Position numbers and translations under genes: made by a program
DNA from: CAYOHG01 sp964465125
GTDB lineage: Bacteria; Planctomycetota; Phycisphaerae; UBA1845; Fen-1342
Reading direction: 5' to 3'
NCBI GenBank assembly: GCA_964465125.1
Contig: CAYXIO010000065.1
Span: 1-21,124 of the forward strand
DNA length: 21,124 bases
The notes under the pieces: generated by a model
Seen by the model: only the letters and a program-made list of their open reading frames with translations
What the model was told of the DNA's origin: nothing
Databases searched by the model: none
Shown: piece by piece, positions 8,170 through 16,555 of the stretch
Layout of the letters: the number at the start of each line of letters is the position of its first letter
How positions within the stretch are numbered: position 1 is the stretch's first letter

Positions 8170-8173
8170 CGGC

Positions 8174-8785
8174 TCAATCCTGACCGGTTCGCAGCAACGA
8201 CGCCAACGGAACGTGCAGCACGGCGGCGATCCGCGCCAGCGTCCAGGCCGACGTGCCCGTCCGTCCCGATTCGATCTGCGAGAGCTGCGCGGCGCTGATG
8301 CCAACCGCCGCCGCGACATCCGCCTGCTTCAGACCGGCGGACGTACGCGTGTGACGGAGGTGCTCTCCCAGCCAGGTGGCAAACTCCTCCTCGCTGCGGG
8401 CGACAATTCCGACCTCAAGCAGTTGGCGTCGCACCGCGGCCAGAAGCGCGTCGCGCTGGACCGGCTTGGTGAGCAGCTCGGCGGCCCCGCTGGCGCGGGC
8501 CTGGCTCTCCTGGTCGGGCTGGGGGAATGCGGCCATCGCCATGAGCCGCGTCAGGGGAAATTCGGTGTGCAGCGTGGCGAGGACCTCGGCGCCGTCGAGT
8601 TCTCCCAGACGCAGGTCGATGAGCGCGACGTCGAACGGTTGCTGTCGGGCGCTGGCCAGCCCGACGGCGGGATCGTGATAGGCTCCGACCTCGAAGCCGT
8701 CGGCGTTGAGCCAGTCGCCAAGCCGCCGGCAGATCGCGTCGTCGTCGTCAATCACCAGCGCGCGGACGGAGATATGGTCCTTCAT
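8174..8785 (-). CDS. Response regulator with XRE-type HTH output
   Basis: Predicted two-component transcription regulator of 203 residues. The receiver domain (about 6-122) has the acidic cluster DDDD (13-16), phospho-acceptor Asp57 in VALIDLRLGELDG and Lys107 in LLTKP. The position usually occupied by Thr/Ser after beta-4 appears to be Ala (LMAMAAF), which could change the phosphorylation switch. The output (about 138-198) is a lambda-Cro/XRE helix-turn-helix (TSAGLKQADVAAAVGISAAQ and LSQIESGRTGTS), an uncommon partner for a receiver. No histidine kinase is nearby, so it is an orphan in this window. Its stop is 4 bases from the aroDE start, so the two are probably cotranscribed. The ribosome binding site is weak. 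Target genes are unknown; self and aroDE control is inference. Confidence 0.88.
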   Translation of the reverse strand: MKDHISVRALVIDDDDAICRRLGDWLNADGFEVGAYHDPAVGLASARQQPFDVALIDLRLGELDGAEVLATLHTEFPLTRLMAMAAFPQPDQESQARASGAAELLTKPVQRDALLAAVRRQLLEVGIVARSEEEFATWLGEHLRHTRTSAGLKQADVAAAVGISAAQLSQIESGRTGTSAWTLARIAAVLHVPLASLLRTGQD

Positions 8786-9106
8786 GGCAGTCGCTCACCC
8801 GCCTGACTCCGTTCCTGGTGCGCACGGTACGGCTCGAAACCCGCCGATGCAATGGACGGATGGAATGCCTGGGCCCGGGGAATCCTGGGAGTGCGTCCGG
8901 CGGAACGGGGGCGGTGTACAAACATGGGGTTCGCGCGCGCGGTCCGTCCGGTTAGCATCGATTCGGCGCGCAGACACCGGCGGGTTCGGCCTCGCAGAGG
9001 TGTCTGCCGGCTTGCGGGCCGATAGACGGCGCTACGCCATAGAACGCGACGGCGCCGGGACGCAGGGCGCCGGCCAGGCTGTCGGCGAAAGGAGTGGCTG
9101 ACAACG
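8786..9106. other. Divergent intergenic region
   Basis: About 320 bases between the minus-strand regulator/aroDE pair and the plus-strand secreted protein. No supported gene is seen; open frames here are read in GC-biased non-coding frames. It must contain the promoters for both directions, but no clear -35/-10 pair stands out. It contains the inverted repeat listed separately (8970-9007). Confidence 0.5.
8970..9007. promoter_or_regulatory. 9-bp inverted repeat, candidate operator
   Basis: GCAGACACC (8970-8978) and its exact reverse complement GGTGTCTGC (8999-9007) are separated by 20 bases, between divergently transcribed genes. It could be a two-site operator, perhaps for the adjacent XRE-type regulator, or an RNA hairpin in the leader of the 380-residue secreted protein gene. 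No consensus is known for this regulator, so the call is inference. Confidence 0.3.
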
Positions 9107-10249
9107 ATGTTCACGATTCGATCGTTCGGCTTCCGCCGCTCATGGGCCGCGGCGTTGGCGTTGGCGCTCACGGCTGCCTGGTTAGCGGCGGCGGGGGCGG
9201 CGCGCGCCCAGGTCTCCGGGTCGGCGGATGAAAGCGGCGTTTCGGAAAGCGATCCGTGCGACGGATTCTGGCCGACCGATCGCATGGTTGACCTCTTCAT
9301 CGACCGCGTCACCGAGGAGATGGCCGACGAGTACCACTTCGACGCCGACCAGCTTCAGTTGACGCGGGCGGTCTTCAAGGAGCGCATCCCCAAGTTCATG
9401 AAGGAGAACCGAAACGAGATTCGGCAGCTCATGAACCAGTTCATCGAGGCGCAGCTCAGCGACGAGGTGCCCGAGGTCGACAACGTGACCGATTGGGCCC
9501 AGCGCGCCCTGCCCCTGATCGACGAGTTCAAGGTCTCCGTCGGCGGAATGACGGATGACATGCGCGAGTTTCTCACCGACGACCAGCAGGTCATGCTCGA
9601 TGCCAACCTGGCGGCTTTCGAAATGGGCATGGGCATGATGCGGAACAAGGTGGCGCACTGGTCGGAGGGCGGCTACGACCCCGAGACCGAGTGGATTCCC
9701 GACCGCGCCGCGCGCGAGCGTCGCGACCGCGACGAGCAACGCCGCATGGACGCCGAGATGGCCCAGGCGCGCGAGGAGGTGTTGGTCGAGGGTGGGCTTA
9801 CGCCGCCTGGCGCGGGCGCGGGCGCAGCCGGCGAGCCCGGCTTGAATCGGACGGCGTCGCAGCCGGCGCGGCCCCGCGACGAGTGGACCCTCTACGTCGA
9901 CAACTTCATCCGCAAGTACGACCTGGCGCCGGATCAGCAGCAGAGATGCCGTACGTTCCTGTCCACGGCGCAGCAGCAGCGCGATGACTACCTGCGCCGC
10001 AAGGCGGCCGAGCTGGTGGACGTCAAGAAGAGGCTCGAATCCGCCGCGGACGAGGATGCCAAGGCGGCGGCCAAGGCCGAATTCGACAAGCTGAACGCCC
10101 CGGTCGAGCGCCTGTTCACGAAGCTGCGCGAGAACCTCGACCGACAGCCGACCCGGGCGCAGCGCGCCAAGGCCGCCAAGGCTGCCGCCGAGGCGCGCGA
10201 AGCGGGCGCGCACCCGAGTTCGGGCGAGACGGAACGCGAGCACCCCTAG
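9107..10249 (+). CDS. Secreted helical protein of unknown function
   Basis: Not recognised as a named family. The 380 residues start with a clear signal peptide (about 1-34, ending AARA), so the product is probably periplasmic. The rest is highly charged and probably helical. Two segments resemble each other: FDADQLQLTRAVFKERIPKF (about 77-96) and the later LAPDQQQRCRTFLSTAQQQ followed by RDDYLRRK (about 281-308). Each has a (D)xxQ element followed by a charged helix, which recalls the LTxxQ motif of Spy/CpxP-like periplasmic chaperones; this resemblance is weak. A Gly/Ala/Pro linker (about 229-244) separates the halves, and the C-terminal 50 residues are Ala/Lys/Arg/Glu-rich, possibly coiled coil. 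AGGAG lies 12 bases before ATG 9107. A long open frame on the opposite strand is a shadow of this coding bias. Confidence 0.78.
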   Translation: MFTIRSFGFRRSWAAALALALTAAWLAAAGAARAQVSGSADESGVSESDPCDGFWPTDRMVDLFIDRVTEEMADEYHFDADQLQLTRAVFKERIPKFMKENRNEIRQLMNQFIEAQLSDEVPEVDNVTDWAQRALPLIDEFKVSVGGMTDDMREFLTDDQQVMLDANLAAFEMGMGMMRNKVAHWSEGGYDPETEWIPDRAARERRDRDEQRRMDAEMAQAREEVLVEGGLTPPGAGAGAAGEPGLNRTASQPARPRDEWTLYVDNFIRKYDLAPDQQQRCRTFLSTAQQQRDDYLRRKAAELVDVKKRLESAADEDAKAAAKAEFDKLNAPVERLFTKLRENLDRQPTRAQRAKAAKAAAEAREAGAHPSSGETEREHP

Positions 10250-10447
10250 TTCAGTTCGCCGCGTATCATCCCGAAGACCCCGGCCGTCGCCGACGTCGGT
10301 CCTGTACGCAGCCTGGCGTGACCGGGTTCCGGGTGCCTGCGTCGCCCTTTTCTTACACGCGGCCCCGGAATATCCTCCGGGCCAGGCGTCGGTCCGCCCC
10401 CGGGGCCTTCCCGCGTGGCCGCGCGCCCGGAGCCTGGTTTGCACGGA

Positions 10448-11992
10448 ATGCTGAGCAATCTCGCCCTCGTGATAAGCCTGATCCTGATGATCCTGCCGGC
10501 GCTCTACGGGCTGCATCTGTACGCCCTGATGGTGCTGGCCGCCAGCCGCTGGCGACGCGTCAGCCGCGAGCAGGCGCACGTCCGGGCTGCATTCGTGAAG
10601 CAGGCGTCCGCCGCCGACTGGCCGGTGATTACGACGCAGATTCCGTTGTACAACGAGCGCTCGGTCGCGGAGCGCGTGATGCTGGCGGTGGCCGCGCAGG
10701 ACTACCCGCGCGAGCGTCACGGAATCCAGGTGCTCGACGACAGCACCGATGAGACGCGCGAAATCGTCGAGCGCGTTGCAACCCGCCTGCAAGCCGAGGG
10801 ACATGACGTCCGCGTCATTCGCCGGCCGGAGCGCACCCACTTCAAGGCCGGTGCGCTGGCCTTCGGATTGCGCCAGGCGCGCGGCGAATTCGTGGCGGTC
10901 TTCGACGCCGATTTTCTTCCGCCACGCGACTATTTGAGCCGCCTCGTTCCGTTGCTCGCTGCGCGCCCGGAGGCCGGCTGCGTGCAGGGCCGCTGGGGCC
11001 ATCTCAACCTCCGCGAGAACTGGATGACCGAGGCGCTGTCGATCGGCATCGACGGACACTTCGGTGTCGAGCAGCCCGCCCGCGGCTGGAACGGGTTTCT
11101 GATCAACTTCAACGGCACCGGCGGGATTTGGCGGCGGCAGGCCATCGACGACCCGCGCGTCGGCGGTTGGAGCGGCGACACCATCACCGAGGATCTCGAC
11201 CTCTCGTATCGCGCGCAGCTTGCCGGCTGGAAGATCGTCTATTGCCCGGCGGTAGTCGCGCCCGGCGAGGTGCCGGCGGACGTCGACGCCATCAAGGCCC
11301 AGCAACGCCGCTGGGCGACCGGCTCCATTCAAACGTCGCGCAAGCTGCTGCCTGGGGTGTGGCACTCCAACCTGACGCTGTTGCAGAAGCTCGAAGCCAG
11401 CGTTCACCTCACGCAGTATTCAGTGAACCTGCTGATGCTGCTGATGCCGCTGGTGGCCCGGCCGCTGGCGACGCTCGCGCCCATGCCCTCGGGCAGCGCC
11501 GTGCTCGCAATCACCTCTACGATCGTGCTGGTCGGCGCCGCGGCGCCATCCATCGCGTACGTCTGCGCGCGATGGCTGCTGGGCGAGCGACTGCCGAGCC
11601 TTTGGGGCATTCTCAAGCTGATCATGCTCGGCCTGGGACTCTCGCTGAACAACTCCGTTGCGGTTCTGGCCGGGTTGCGGCAGCGCGGCGGCGAGTTCGT
11701 GCGCACGCCGAAATCGGGAAGCACGTCAGCGTCGGCGGCGCGGGAATCGACGTATCGGGCAGCCCGTTCGCGACTTTGGATAGCCGAGCTGGCGCTAGGC
11801 GCGATCTGTCTCGCCCAATGGGCGGCGTTCCTGAAGGCCGATCACTACGTCGGCGGCACTTTCCTCCTGCTCTACGGAATCGGGCTGCTGCGGCTGGGAT
11901 GGGGCTCGCGCCCCGCCGCTGCGCGAAGGACCAGCGCTTCCGGCCGCAACGAGAAGCCGGCTCTGCCCGCGGCGGATCGGGTCGCGGCGTAG
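10448..11992 (+). CDS. Cellulose-synthase-like GT2 glycosyltransferase (membrane)
   Basis: Processive-type family 2 glycosyltransferase of 514 residues, predicted to polymerise a beta-linked polysaccharide from a nucleotide sugar at the inner membrane. One N-terminal membrane segment (about 5-30) is followed by the catalytic domain: TTQIPLYNE (62-70), DDST (97-100), DADF at 153-156 (the DxD metal/nucleotide site), TED at 247-249 (catalytic base) and QQRRW at 285-289 (acceptor binding). Hydrophobic segments follow near 323-345, 350-375, 388-410 and 445-485. The sequence resembles plant CslA-like glucomannan synthases and bacterial homologues more than BcsA, and no PilZ domain is present. GDP-mannose could be the donor, since manC lies about 2 kb downstream, but this is inference. 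ATG 10448 is preferred; an in-frame GTG at 10415 would add 11 residues. Neither has a strong ribosome binding site. Confidence 0.88.
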   Translation: MLSNLALVISLILMILPALYGLHLYALMVLAASRWRRVSREQAHVRAAFVKQASAADWPVITTQIPLYNERSVAERVMLAVAAQDYPRERHGIQVLDDSTDETREIVERVATRLQAEGHDVRVIRRPERTHFKAGALAFGLRQARGEFVAVFDADFLPPRDYLSRLVPLLAARPEAGCVQGRWGHLNLRENWMTEALSIGIDGHFGVEQPARGWNGFLINFNGTGGIWRRQAIDDPRVGGWSGDTITEDLDLSYRAQLAGWKIVYCPAVVAPGEVPADVDAIKAQQRRWATGSIQTSRKLLPGVWHSNLTLLQKLEASVHLTQYSVNLLMLLMPLVARPLATLAPMPSGSAVLAITSTIVLVGAAAPSIAYVCARWLLGERLPSLWGILKLIMLGLGLSLNNSVAVLAGLRQRGGEFVRTPKSGSTSASAARESTYRAARSRLWIAELALGAICLAQWAAFLKADHYVGGTFLLLYGIGLLRLGWGSRPAAARRTSASGRNEKPALPAADRVAA

Positions 11993-12041
11993 TCGCAAAC
12001 GGATCGGCACGGGCGCGCACAATCCCCTGACCCGCTTCGGC

Positions 12042-12800
12042 CTACGGCAGCGCGTGCAGGAAGCGGTTGAAGCGCGGCAGGTACCACCCATCGCGGTCGA
12101 GCGAAAACGCCACCCGCCCCGAACGCCCCAGAATCCGCGCGCGCGGCACGCAGCCGAAGTAGCGCGAGTCGCGGCTGCGGTCGCGGCTGTCGCCCATCAC
12201 GAAGTAGCTGCCGGCGGGGATCGTGCGGGCCGCGAAGGAGCGCATCGCCGCGATCTCCGGCGTGATGCAGACCGGGTGCACGTGCTCCGCCAGTGTTTCG
12301 GAAGCGACCCTCTGCCGGAGCACGCGGCCGGCGTCGTCCGTCTCGCTGACAAAACCCGTCGGTCCGGCGTACGAAAGCGGCCGGCCGTTGATGACAAGCT
12401 GGTTGTTGCGAAGCTCCACGGTGTCGCCGGGCAACCCGACCACGCGCTTGACGAGGATGGTGCCGTCGTCGGGAGCACGAAGGACCACGATGTCGCCGCG
12501 CTGCGGAGCGGACCAGGTGGCCATCCAGGTTTGCGTCAACGGCACGCGCAGCCCGAAGGCGAGCTTGTTGACCAGAATTCGGTCGCCGACCTCGATGGTC
12601 GGACGCATCGAGCCGGTCGGCACGTCGTACCAGTCCGCGAGCGATCCGCGTACCGCTCCGAGCACCAGCAGCAGCGGGGCGATCGGTCGAATCCACTTCG
12701 CCCACAGATATCGGCCGCTGCGCCGCAGCCACGAGGTGTGCAGTTTCGTCGGCGCATGATCCGTCGATTCATTGGTGCGCGAGTCGGGGTTTGCTGTCAT
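12042..12800 (-). CDS. lepB: Signal peptidase I
   Basis: Membrane-anchored serine protease (family S26) that cleaves signal peptides of exported proteins. The 252 residues contain one hydrophobic segment (about 38-50), then the catalytic Ser64 in PTGSMRPTI and the general base Lys118 in ILVKRVVGLPGD. Box E, GDSRDRSRDSRYFG, lies at 203-216. An insertion-like stretch rich in charged residues (about 150-180) lies between boxes D and E. ATG 12800 has AAGGAG 10 bases upstream. It converges with the GT2 gene, with 49 bases between the stops and no obvious terminator. Many exported proteins in this window would be its substrates. Confidence 0.95.
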   Translation of the reverse strand: MTANPDSRTNESTDHAPTKLHTSWLRRSGRYLWAKWIRPIAPLLLVLGAVRGSLADWYDVPTGSMRPTIEVGDRILVNKLAFGLRVPLTQTWMATWSAPQRGDIVVLRAPDDGTILVKRVVGLPGDTVELRNNQLVINGRPLSYAGPTGFVSETDDAGRVLRQRVASETLAEHVHPVCITPEIAAMRSFAARTIPAGSYFVMGDSRDRSRDSRYFGCVPRARILGRSGRVAFSLDRDGWYLPRFNRFLHALP

Positions 12801-12980
12801 AGGGAATGTGCTCCTTGTCCGCCCGTGGCGGGAGGGGTGAAGAAACGACCGCCGCCTGCGTCAACCCCACTCCGAAAGAGCGCGCAGCCTTGGTGCCGAT
12901 CGCGGCCTGTCAAGGGGTATTCGCAATGGCGGACCGGCAATTCGACGGTTGGCGGGCGATTCGGACCGGGCCGGATTGGT

Positions 12981-13757
12981 TCAGACGTTGAAACTGTCCC
13001 GGTCGGATTGGGGAGGCGCGAGCTCGAAGTCCACCAGGACCGGCAGATGGTCGCTGGCGACGCGCGCCAGGGCCACTCGGCTCGTGCGGGCATGAACCAG
13101 GCGCATCGGGCCGCGATAGAACACCTTGTCGAGCCCGCCGGTCGGGGCAAAGCTCGGAAAGGTGCGGATGGCAAAGCGTGAGCCGGGCCGGCGGTTGGTC
13201 GCGCACTGGAATCCCGCCGGCGCGAAGAAGCGGCGCTTCAGCAGGCCGCGCCAGTCGTTCATGTCTCCGGCGATCACGCAGGGGGTGTCCGGGCCGACGC
13301 GCAGCAGGTCCGGCGAGCTGAGCAGTCGGCGCATCTGTTCCCTGCGGATCATGGCGCGCAGTCCCAGATGGATGTTGAAGACGTCCAGATCGACGGACCG
13401 GCCGTCAAGCGGCACGTGAATCCGCGTGTGCTGCGCGCCGCGCCACTTGGTTCGCCGGATCGTGAGGTCGATGTTCCGCTGGCGGCCGATCGGAAACCGG
13501 CTGAGCGTCGCGTTGCCGTACTTGCCGTGCTTCATGAAGACGTTCATGCCGACGGCGCGGTGCGTGAACCCCAGCGCGCGGCACAGGTGCGCCGCGAGGT
13601 CGAGCATCCCGGAGCGCGGGGCGAATCGATCGACTTCCTGGAGCAGCACGACGTCGGCGCGATAGCGCTTGAGGATGGCGGTGATCCGCTCGGGAGCGAA
13701 TCTTCCGTCCACGCCGATGGCACGGTGGATATTGTACGTCATCAGCCGGAATCGCAT
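12981..13757 (-). CDS. Endonuclease/exonuclease/phosphatase-family metal-dependent hydrolase
   Basis: EEP-fold hydrolase (DNase I / exonuclease III / sphingomyelinase superfamily) of 258 residues, with no signal peptide seen. The family's metal and catalytic motifs appear in order: TYNIHRAIG (7-15), LLQEVD (38-43), NIHLGLR (about 128-134), AGDMNDW (about 163-169) and ASDHLPVLVDF (about 233-243). The substrate cannot be told from sequence; small EEP proteins include phosphodiesterases, phosphatases and nucleases. It lies 49 bases downstream of manC and 180 bases before lepB on the same strand. AGGCGG precedes ATG 13757. The spacer between this gene and lepB holds no other gene. Confidence 0.88.
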   Translation of the reverse strand: MRFRLMTYNIHRAIGVDGRFAPERITAILKRYRADVVLLQEVDRFAPRSGMLDLAAHLCRALGFTHRAVGMNVFMKHGKYGNATLSRFPIGRQRNIDLTIRRTKWRGAQHTRIHVPLDGRSVDLDVFNIHLGLRAMIRREQMRRLLSSPDLLRVGPDTPCVIAGDMNDWRGLLKRRFFAPAGFQCATNRRPGSRFAIRTFPSFAPTGGLDKVFYRGPMRLVHARTSRVALARVASDHLPVLVDFELAPPQSDRDSFNV

Positions 13758-13806
13758 GGGTCCGCCTGGGTATTCGGCTTGCCTTCGTCGCTCCGCGCAG
13801 CTCGGT

Positions 13807-14901
13807 TCACTTCCGCCAACGTGCTTCGCAGCGCTCGACCAGCGTGCGAAGCTCCTGCTCGTGCGCCCGATGGCAGACGAGCGTCGCGTCCGGGCTGTGC
13901 ACGATGATCAGGTCGTTGACGCCCAGGGCGGCGATCAGATGCTCCTCTTCGCTCACTAGGATGTTGTTGCCCGCGTTCAGCAGCAGCGTCCGCGGTGCGA
14001 TCACCGAGTTGCCGGCCGAATCCGCGCCGCGCGTCGATGCGATCGCGCTCCAGGAGCCGAGGTCAAGCCAGTGGCAGTCCATCGGGACCACCGCCACGCG
14101 GGCGGCCCGCTCCATCACGCCGAAGTCGATCGAGACCTTGCGGAGCTTCGCCCACGCGTGCTCTGCCGCGGCTGGCCACGGTTCTGCGGTGTTGGCGCTG
14201 GTCGTCTCGCAGCGGGAAGCCTCAAGGGCGGCGGCGATCCCTTCGAGCGCAGCATGATGGTGGGGAAGGCAGCGCATCAGCTCGGCGAGCACCGTGCTCA
14301 CGCGCCACGCAAACATCCCGCTGTTCCAGAAATACTCGCCGCTGCGGAAGAATGCCTCGGCGGTCGCGGTCGCGGGCTTTTCGTGAAACGCGCGGACGCG
14401 ATAAACCCCCGGCTCGACCGCCTCGCCGCGATGCAGGTAGCCATAACCGGTGTGCGCCGACGTCGGGCGAATCCCAAACGTGATCAGGCTGTCAGGTTGG
14501 CGCTCGGCGGCGCTGAGGCCGAGCGCGACCGCATCCTGAAAAGCCTGTTGGGGGCTGATCAAGTGGTCGGCGGTGAAGACGGCCATCGTGGCGTCCGGAT
14601 CGCGCAAGGCGAGCAGGTGTGCCGCCAGCCCGATCGCGTTGGCCGTGTCGCGCCCGACCGGCTCAGCAATCAGGTTTTCGCGCGGAATGTCCGGCAGCGC
14701 CGCGGCGACCTGCTCGATGTACGCGGCGGAGGTGATGACCCAGACATTCAACGGCTCAAACAGGCCGTGCAGCCGGCGACAGGCCCGCTCCAGCAGGCCG
14801 GCCCCGTCGAAGAGGCGCAGCAACTGCTTCGGTCGCGAGGCACGGGACAGCGGCCAGAGCCGCGTGCCGGAGCCGCCCGCCAGGATCAGTGCGTGTCGCA
14901 T
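13807..14901 (-). CDS. manC: Mannose-1-phosphate guanylyltransferase
   Basis: Makes GDP-mannose from mannose-1-phosphate and GTP. The 364 residues show the nucleotidyltransferase signature LAGGSGTRLWPLSRASRPKQ (7-26), ENLIAEPVGRDTANAIGLAA (75-94), the metal-site segment FTADHLI near 109-115, FHEKP near 172-176, and YFWNSGMFAW near 190-199. It is the monofunctional length; the phosphomannose isomerase domain of longer ManC/AlgA proteins is absent. ATG 14901 lies 3 bases after the pgi stop and has no recognisable ribosome binding site, suggesting translational coupling to pgi. With pgi and the nearby GT2 it points to mannose-containing glycan synthesis, although no isomerase or phosphomannomutase gene is in the window. 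Confidence 0.93.
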   Translation of the reverse strand: MRHALILAGGSGTRLWPLSRASRPKQLLRLFDGAGLLERACRRLHGLFEPLNVWVITSAAYIEQVAAALPDIPRENLIAEPVGRDTANAIGLAAHLLALRDPDATMAVFTADHLISPQQAFQDAVALGLSAAERQPDSLITFGIRPTSAHTGYGYLHRGEAVEPGVYRVRAFHEKPATATAEAFFRSGEYFWNSGMFAWRVSTVLAELMRCLPHHHAALEGIAAALEASRCETTSANTAEPWPAAAEHAWAKLRKVSIDFGVMERAARVAVVPMDCHWLDLGSWSAIASTRGADSAGNSVIAPRTLLLNAGNNILVSEEEHLIAALGVNDLIIVHSPDATLVCHRAHEQELRTLVERCEARWRK

Positions 14902-14904
14902 CGT

Positions 14905-16317
14905 CTAGACAACGTATCGCGAGCGCTTGCTGAGGGCGCGTTTCAGCTCGCGGGCCTGCGTTTCGTAGCCTTTCTTGCCCATCAGCGCGTAGGTGTAGTC
15001 CTTGCCGAGCTGCACCGCCGGCTGATCGTACGGATCGATGTTCAGCAGGCGTCCCATGATCGAAGTGGCCGCTTCCCACAGCATGATGAACTGTCCCACG
15101 CTGTGCGCGTCGACGCGCGCGAAGCGGATGGTCAGGCAGGGTCTGCGGCTGGCCACCAGCGCCTGCTCCGTGGCGCGTTTTTCGGCGTTGAGCAGCTCGC
15201 CCAGCGTCGCGCCTTCGAGATAGCGCAGCGACGCCGGCGTGTCCTTGAGCCTGGGAATCGTCACCTCGCCGGCGAATTGCACCACTTCCAGGAAGATGAA
15301 GACCTTGTCGTTCGGGCCCTCGCGATAGAGTTGCACCTGCGAGTGCTGATCGGTCGCGCCCAGCGCGGTGATCGGGGTCGGGCCGATGACGACCGGCTGG
15401 CCCTGCACGTCGGTGCATTTGCCGAGACTCTCGGCCCAGAGCTGTCGGTACCAGTCGGCGAAATCGGCCAATTGGGAGCTGTAGGGAAACAGCACGTGCA
15501 TGACCTTGCCGCGCGTGTAGAACGCGTTCAGCAGCAGCGCCAGCAGGCCGGCCGGGTTCTTCAGCGCCGCCGGGTTGGCGACGCGCTTGCTCATCAGCGC
15601 CGCGCCGTCCATGAGTGGCCGAACCGGAATGCCGCACATCGCCGCCGAGAACAGCCCGACCGCCGAGAGCACGGAGAATCGTCCGCCGACGCCCGGCGGC
15701 ACATCCAGGGTGTCGCAGCCGACCGCGCTGGCGAACTCGCGCAACGTGCCCGACTCGGGGTCGGTCGTCACCAGCACGTGTTTCGCCAGCGCCTTGGCGC
15801 CCAGCTTCTTCTGAATCATGCCGCGCACGATCTGAAACTGCGCCGCGGTCTCGGCGGTCTCGCCGGACTTGCTGATGACGTTGAACAGCGTCTTGCGCAG
15901 CCCGGTGCCGAGGGTCTCGAACAGGTTGGCGAGCACGACCGGGTCGACGTTGTCGAGCACGAACAGGCGCGGACCGCGGCGCTTGGCGGCGGGCATCAGG
16001 TTGTAGAACGGCGGATTCAGGGCCGTTTGCAGCGCGAGGTTGCCCAGCGCCGAGCCGCCGATGCCCAGCACCACCAGATTCTCCCAGCGCGTGCGGTGAC
16101 GGCGGGCCGCATGCTCGACCGCGGCGAGCATGGGCTTGTCGCCCGGCAGGCCGCGGAAGCGGTGCTTGCCGTCGCGACGCTCGGCTTCGATGGCGCGGAT
16201 TGCGCCGCCGACGGCTTCCGCCGCCCGCAGCAGCTCGGCGGGAGTCAGACCGTGTACCGGGCCGACCGCATCGGTCAGGACATGCGCGTAGTCGATGCGA
16301 AGATCACCTGCGGGCAT
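14905..16317 (-). CDS. pgi: Glucose-6-phosphate isomerase
   Basis: Interconverts glucose-6-phosphate and fructose-6-phosphate in the cytoplasm. The 470 residues match the short bacterial form of the family. Recognised segments include VLGIGGSALGNLAL (about 83-96), VISKSGETAETAAQF (the phosphate-binding SIS site, about 148-162), GGRFSVLSAVGL (about 210-221), GATDQHSQVQLYREGPNDK (about 322-340) and the C-terminal QPAVQLGKDYTYALMGKKGY. ATG 16317 begins at the family N-terminus and is preceded by GAGAG; an in-frame start 16 residues earlier has less support. It is the first gene of a minus-strand pgi-manC unit and diverges from argF, whose start lies about 240 bases away. Confidence 0.94.
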   Translation of the reverse strand: MPAGDLRIDYAHVLTDAVGPVHGLTPAELLRAAEAVGGAIRAIEAERRDGKHRFRGLPGDKPMLAAVEHAARRHRTRWENLVVLGIGGSALGNLALQTALNPPFYNLMPAAKRRGPRLFVLDNVDPVVLANLFETLGTGLRKTLFNVISKSGETAETAAQFQIVRGMIQKKLGAKALAKHVLVTTDPESGTLREFASAVGCDTLDVPPGVGGRFSVLSAVGLFSAAMCGIPVRPLMDGAALMSKRVANPAALKNPAGLLALLLNAFYTRGKVMHVLFPYSSQLADFADWYRQLWAESLGKCTDVQGQPVVIGPTPITALGATDQHSQVQLYREGPNDKVFIFLEVVQFAGEVTIPRLKDTPASLRYLEGATLGELLNAEKRATEQALVASRRPCLTIRFARVDAHSVGQFIMLWEAATSIMGRLLNIDPYDQPAVQLGKDYTYALMGKKGYETQARELKRALSKRSRYVV

Positions 16318-16555
16318 AGGGTTCTCTCGGCCTGCCGCACCGTGCACGAACCGGAACGGGCGCAACGCCCGCTCGATCCGAGGCCTGCGGCTTGTGCGTG
16401 TACGCTACCGGCCGCGTCGGTGCCCGCCAAGCGCCGGTCGGCGACGCCCGCACACCGGCGGACCGGGCTTTGAGCTATACTTGCGCTCGGGCCGCGGCGT
16501 TCGGCCGGCGCGGGCCGGAACACGCGGCGAGTCGACTTCGCAAGGTGCGTTTCTC

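Noticed and set aside
8782..9312. 176-residue minus-strand frame across the divergent region
   Set aside because: It overlaps the signal peptide of the secreted protein and is Arg/Pro/Ser-rich without motifs.
9182..11407. 741-residue minus-strand open frame
   Set aside because: It spans two plus-strand genes with clear features (signal peptide; GT2 motifs) and reads as GC-bias shadow sequence.
14071..16473. 800-residue plus-strand open frame
   Set aside because: It covers pgi and manC on the other strand; the composition is Arg/Ala/Gln/His-rich shadow without motifs.
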